Assembly: GCA_002383405.1 (NCBI GenBank)
Contig: DFYS01000093.1
Span: 1 to 8,430, forward strand
Origin: Moorella sp. UBA4076
GTDB taxonomy: Bacteria > Bacillota > DSM-521 > Neomoorellales > Neomoorellaceae
Direction: 5' to 3'
Length of the DNA: 8,430 nt
A model generated the notes under the pieces. That model made no database searches. It saw only the letters and a list, made by a program, of their open reading frames with translations, and was not told the origin of the DNA. Shown piece by piece: positions 6,750-8,430 of the stretch; the first letter of the stretch is position 1, and each line of letters starts with the position of its first letter. A program made the translations under genes and the position numbers.

Positions 6750-7277
6750 TTATCTGTTTACCCGCGCCAGGTGCGCCGGTTGCAACCAGTTTTCTAAAGC
6801 CCGGGAAAGGATTGCCAGCCAGGACCGCCGTTCCGGCGTCGCTATTGCCGTCCCCTCTGCTTCTGGTTCCCGGGCCGCCACCTGTACCTGCTGCCCGGGA
6901 GCAACCTTGCCAGGTACATAATAGAGCTGCCCTGAACCAGGTTCCACCATCCCCAGGCGGGTCGTGGCCACCTGCGCCACCCTTTCCGGTGCCTTCAAAC
7001 GGGCTACCTCTAATTGTAGCCTTTCATTATCCCTTTGCATAGTGGTGATTTCCCCTTTTAAGGCGTCCAGTTCGTATCCTTTTATTACTATTTGTACCGC
7101 CAGAAAGGTTTTCCCAAAGGCCAGGATAATTGCCAGCAACACCAGGCCCAGGAGCAGGATTTTTTGGCGCGAGCGGCCTGACAAGCGGGTGCGGGCCCGG
7201 TTGTTTTCCTCTACTTGTACCCGCCGGCGGGCTAAATTTCCTTCGTAGAGCAGTTGTTGGGGCGGTGCCGCTAACAT
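6750..7277 (-). CDS. ftsL: FtsL-like cell division protein
   Basis: Probable bitopic divisome protein that would act with DivIC/FtsB and the septal synthase. The 175-residue product has a basic cytoplasmic N-terminus (RRR at 17-19, RSGRSRQK-like region near 31-39), one membrane segment near 40-61, and an extracytoplasmic heptad-rich coiled-coil stretch near 66-96. It ends its conserved core with APERVAQVATTRLGM (96-110), which resembles the PERIxxxAxxxLGM signature of FtsL/DivIC proteins. Beyond that is a tail of about 60 residues, longer than in typical FtsL, with an acidic and proline-bearing segment and a final amphipathic stretch rich in tryptophan and leucine. Its position between rsmH and the class B PBP is the classic ftsL place. 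The ATG at 7277 lies 3 nt after the rsmH stop with GGTGA seven bases upstream. Sequence identity alone would be weak; context carries the call. Confidence 0.85.
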   Translation of the reverse strand: MLAAPPQQLLYEGNLARRRVQVEENNRARTRLSGRSRQKILLLGLVLLAIILAFGKTFLAVQIVIKGYELDALKGEITTMQRDNERLQLEVARLKAPERVAQVATTRLGMVEPGSGQLYYVPGKVAPGQQVQVAAREPEAEGTAIATPERRSWLAILSRALENWLQPAHLARVNR

Positions 7278-7280
7278 AGC

Positions 7281-8237
7281 TTATTCACCATCCTTTTCCT
7301 TTAGAACCCGCCTGGCTACCCGCAGTCTGGCACTGCGGGCGCGGGGATTGGCCGCAATCTCTGCCGCCGCAGGGGCTACTGGTTTACGGGTCAGCAGTTC
7401 GAGCAGCCGCCGGCTGTTACAGGTACATACCGGCAGCCCCGGCGGGCAGGTACAGCGGCCGCTCCAGCGCTGGAAAGCCTGTTTCACAATCCTGTCTTCC
7501 AGGGAGTGAAAAGTAATGACTCCCACCCGCCCGCCGGGAGCCAAAATTTTATCGAGCTGTTCCATGGTCGTGCGGAGGGCGTCCAATTCACCGTTTATAG
7601 CAATCCGGAGGGCCTGGAAGGTCCGTTTGGCGGGATGATGTCCGGACCTCCTGGCCCCGGCCGGAATTGCCGCCTTGATGATATCTACCAGCTGGGTAGT
7701 AGTTGTAATAGGGGCCTTCTGCCGGGCGGATACGATAAAGGAGGCGATGCGTTTGGCCCAGCGCTCTTCCCCGTACTGCCAGATAATAGCCGTCAGTTTT
7801 TCCTCTGACCAGGTATTGACGATTGTTGCCGCCGTTAATTCCTGGCCCTGAGTCATGCGCATATCGAGGGGGGCTTCAGCCTGGTAGCTAAACCCGCGCT
7901 CCGGGTTGTCCAGCTGGTAGGAAGAAACCCCCAGGTCAAAAAGGAGGCCGTCGACGGCCCTGATGCCCCGGCGCGGTAAAATCCGCGGCAGGTCCTGAAA
8001 ATTGGCCTGGATAAGTTCTACCGCCGCGCCCAGGGGCGCCAGGCGTTCCCCGGCGGCTTTGATAGCTGCTGCATCCTGGTCCAGCCCTACCAGGCGGCCG
8101 CCGGGAAGCAGGCGGGGTGCAATAGCGGCGCTGTGGCCGCCGCCGCCTACGGTAGCGTCGACGAAGATCTCCCCGGGCTGCGGGTCGAGAAGCTGCAAAA
8201 CCTCAGCCAGCAATACCGGCTGGTGTATATAGGGCAT
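7281..8237 (-). CDS. rsmH: 16S rRNA (cytosine(1402)-N4)-methyltransferase (RsmH/MraW)
   Basis: SAM-dependent enzyme that N4-methylates C1402 of 16S rRNA in the ribosomal P-site region. Counted from ATG 8237 it is 318 residues, the family norm. Visible motifs are HQPVLLAEVL (5-14), the SAM-binding DATVGGGGHS (27-36), GLDQD (51-55), LLFDLGVSSYQLD (98-110), RGFSYQ (114-119), LDMRM (124-128), HHPAKRTFQALRIAIN (200-215), FHSLEDRIVK (243-252), the cysteine-rich CTCPPGLPVCTC (262-273) usual in Firmicutes, and NPRARSARLR near the end. The start is uncertain. ATG 8237 fits homology but has no Shine-Dalgarno, because a heptamer array sits directly upstream. The frame is open to ATG 8396, and TTG 8348 (GGGGAG nine bases upstream) or ATG 8396 (AGGG nine bases upstream) have better sites but would add a low-complexity N-terminal extension. 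Confidence 0.95.
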   Translation of the reverse strand: MPYIHQPVLLAEVLQLLDPQPGEIFVDATVGGGGHSAAIAPRLLPGGRLVGLDQDAAAIKAAGERLAPLGAAVELIQANFQDLPRILPRRGIRAVDGLLFDLGVSSYQLDNPERGFSYQAEAPLDMRMTQGQELTAATIVNTWSEEKLTAIIWQYGEERWAKRIASFIVSARQKAPITTTTQLVDIIKAAIPAGARRSGHHPAKRTFQALRIAINGELDALRTTMEQLDKILAPGGRVGVITFHSLEDRIVKQAFQRWSGRCTCPPGLPVCTCNSRRLLELLTRKPVAPAAAEIAANPRARSARLRVARRVLKEKDGE

Positions 8238-8238
8238 A

Positions 8239-8273
8239 TTAGAGGCGGGAAGTGGGAGGTTGGAAGTGGAAGG
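8239..8273 (-). repeat. Heptanucleotide tandem array abutting the rsmH start
   Basis: Five 7-bp units in phase resembling TGRGARG on the plus strand (for example TGGGAGG, CGGGAAG, TTAGAGG). The array ends one base before the ATG at 8237 and so occupies the place where a ribosome binding site would be expected. Its 35-bp length is not a multiple of three, yet the rsmH frame remains open through it. Confidence 0.7.
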
Positions 8274-8279
8274 CCTGGC

Positions 8280-8300
8280 GGGACCGGCCGCGCCGGTCCC
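8280..8300 (-). other. Strong GC-rich hairpin in the rsmH leader
   Basis: A perfect 9-bp stem (GGGACCGGC 8280-8288 with GCCGGTCCC 8292-8300) with a 3-nt loop lies about 40 bases before ATG 8237. CCTGG and CCAGG flanks can extend it with a small bulge. No T-tract follows on the minus strand. On the plus strand TTTT follows four bases after the stem, so a weak terminator on that strand is possible. It could also limit translation from the upstream candidate starts. Confidence 0.45.
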
Positions 8301-8352
8301 AGGTTTTAAATCGGCCTTACTCCCGACTCCCGTCTGGCGGTCTGCCAATGTG

Positions 8353-8422
8353 AGCTGCTCCCCTGTAAATGAGATGTGGTGGCAGCGCGCCGTCATCAGC
8401 TACTGCCCTGAAAATAGATGTG
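8353..8422 (-). repeat. Imperfect 25/26-bp direct repeat in the rsmH leader
   Basis: Copies at 8353-8378 and 8398-8422 share about 22 of 26 positions. On the minus strand each reads CACATCT, then ATTT, CAGGG, AG and AGCT with single-base differences between. Each copy carries an SD-like CAGGG element followed by a candidate start in the rsmH frame (TTG 8348 and ATG 8396). The spacing is 45 bp. This suggests a local duplication of an array-to-start junction. Confidence 0.5.
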
Positions 8423-8430
8423 AGAGGTGG
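8414..8430 (-). repeat. Heptanucleotide array running off the window edge
   Basis: Two 7-bp units (ATAGATG, TGAGAGG on the plus strand) and the beginning of a third (TGG) are visible before the window ends. An isolated further unit, TGAGATG, is at 8370-8376. The array is in the same orientation as the others, and on the minus strand lies just upstream of an AGGG and ATG 8396. mraZ would be expected beyond this point but is not visible. Confidence 0.5.

Overview
The window is part of a division and cell wall (dcw) gene cluster, with every convincing gene on the minus strand. In transcription order, right to left: rsmH (16S rRNA methyltransferase), ftsL-like divisome gene, spoVD/ftsI-type class B penicillin-binding protein with two PASTA domains, murE, murF and mraY. 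This order, the meso-DAP signature in MurE and the PASTA-bearing PBP point to a Gram-positive Firmicute. The high GC content, the compact cluster and the general protein character suggest a thermophilic clostridial lineage such as Moorella or a relative; that placement is inference from recall, not a search.

Layout. 8238-8430 is a gene-free leader with heptanucleotide repeats, a strong hairpin and a short direct repeat. rsmH and ftsL follow with a 3-nt gap. A 268-bp gap then precedes spoVD. A GC-rich hairpin sits just after the spoVD stop, and a 329-bp gap precedes murE. murE, murF and mraY are tightly packed: murE and murF overlap by 7 nt, and murF and mraY are 4 nt apart. The last ~104 bases hold the start of the next leader; murD would be the usual neighbour but is not visible.

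Function. MurE and MurF build UDP-MurNAc-pentapeptide in the cytoplasm. MraY transfers the phospho-MurNAc-pentapeptide to undecaprenyl phosphate, giving lipid I. The PBP cross-links septal or spore peptidoglycan and FtsL belongs to the divisome that activates it. RsmH modifies the ribosome.

I see no undescribed gene system; the proteins are ordinary. The unusual content is in the intergenic DNA. Degenerate tandem heptamers (plus-strand consensus TGRGARG) recur in the same orientation just upstream of rsmH, spoVD and murE, and again at the right edge. Two of the gaps also hold long-range inverted repeats. The rsmH start is ambiguous because an array directly abuts the most likely ATG.
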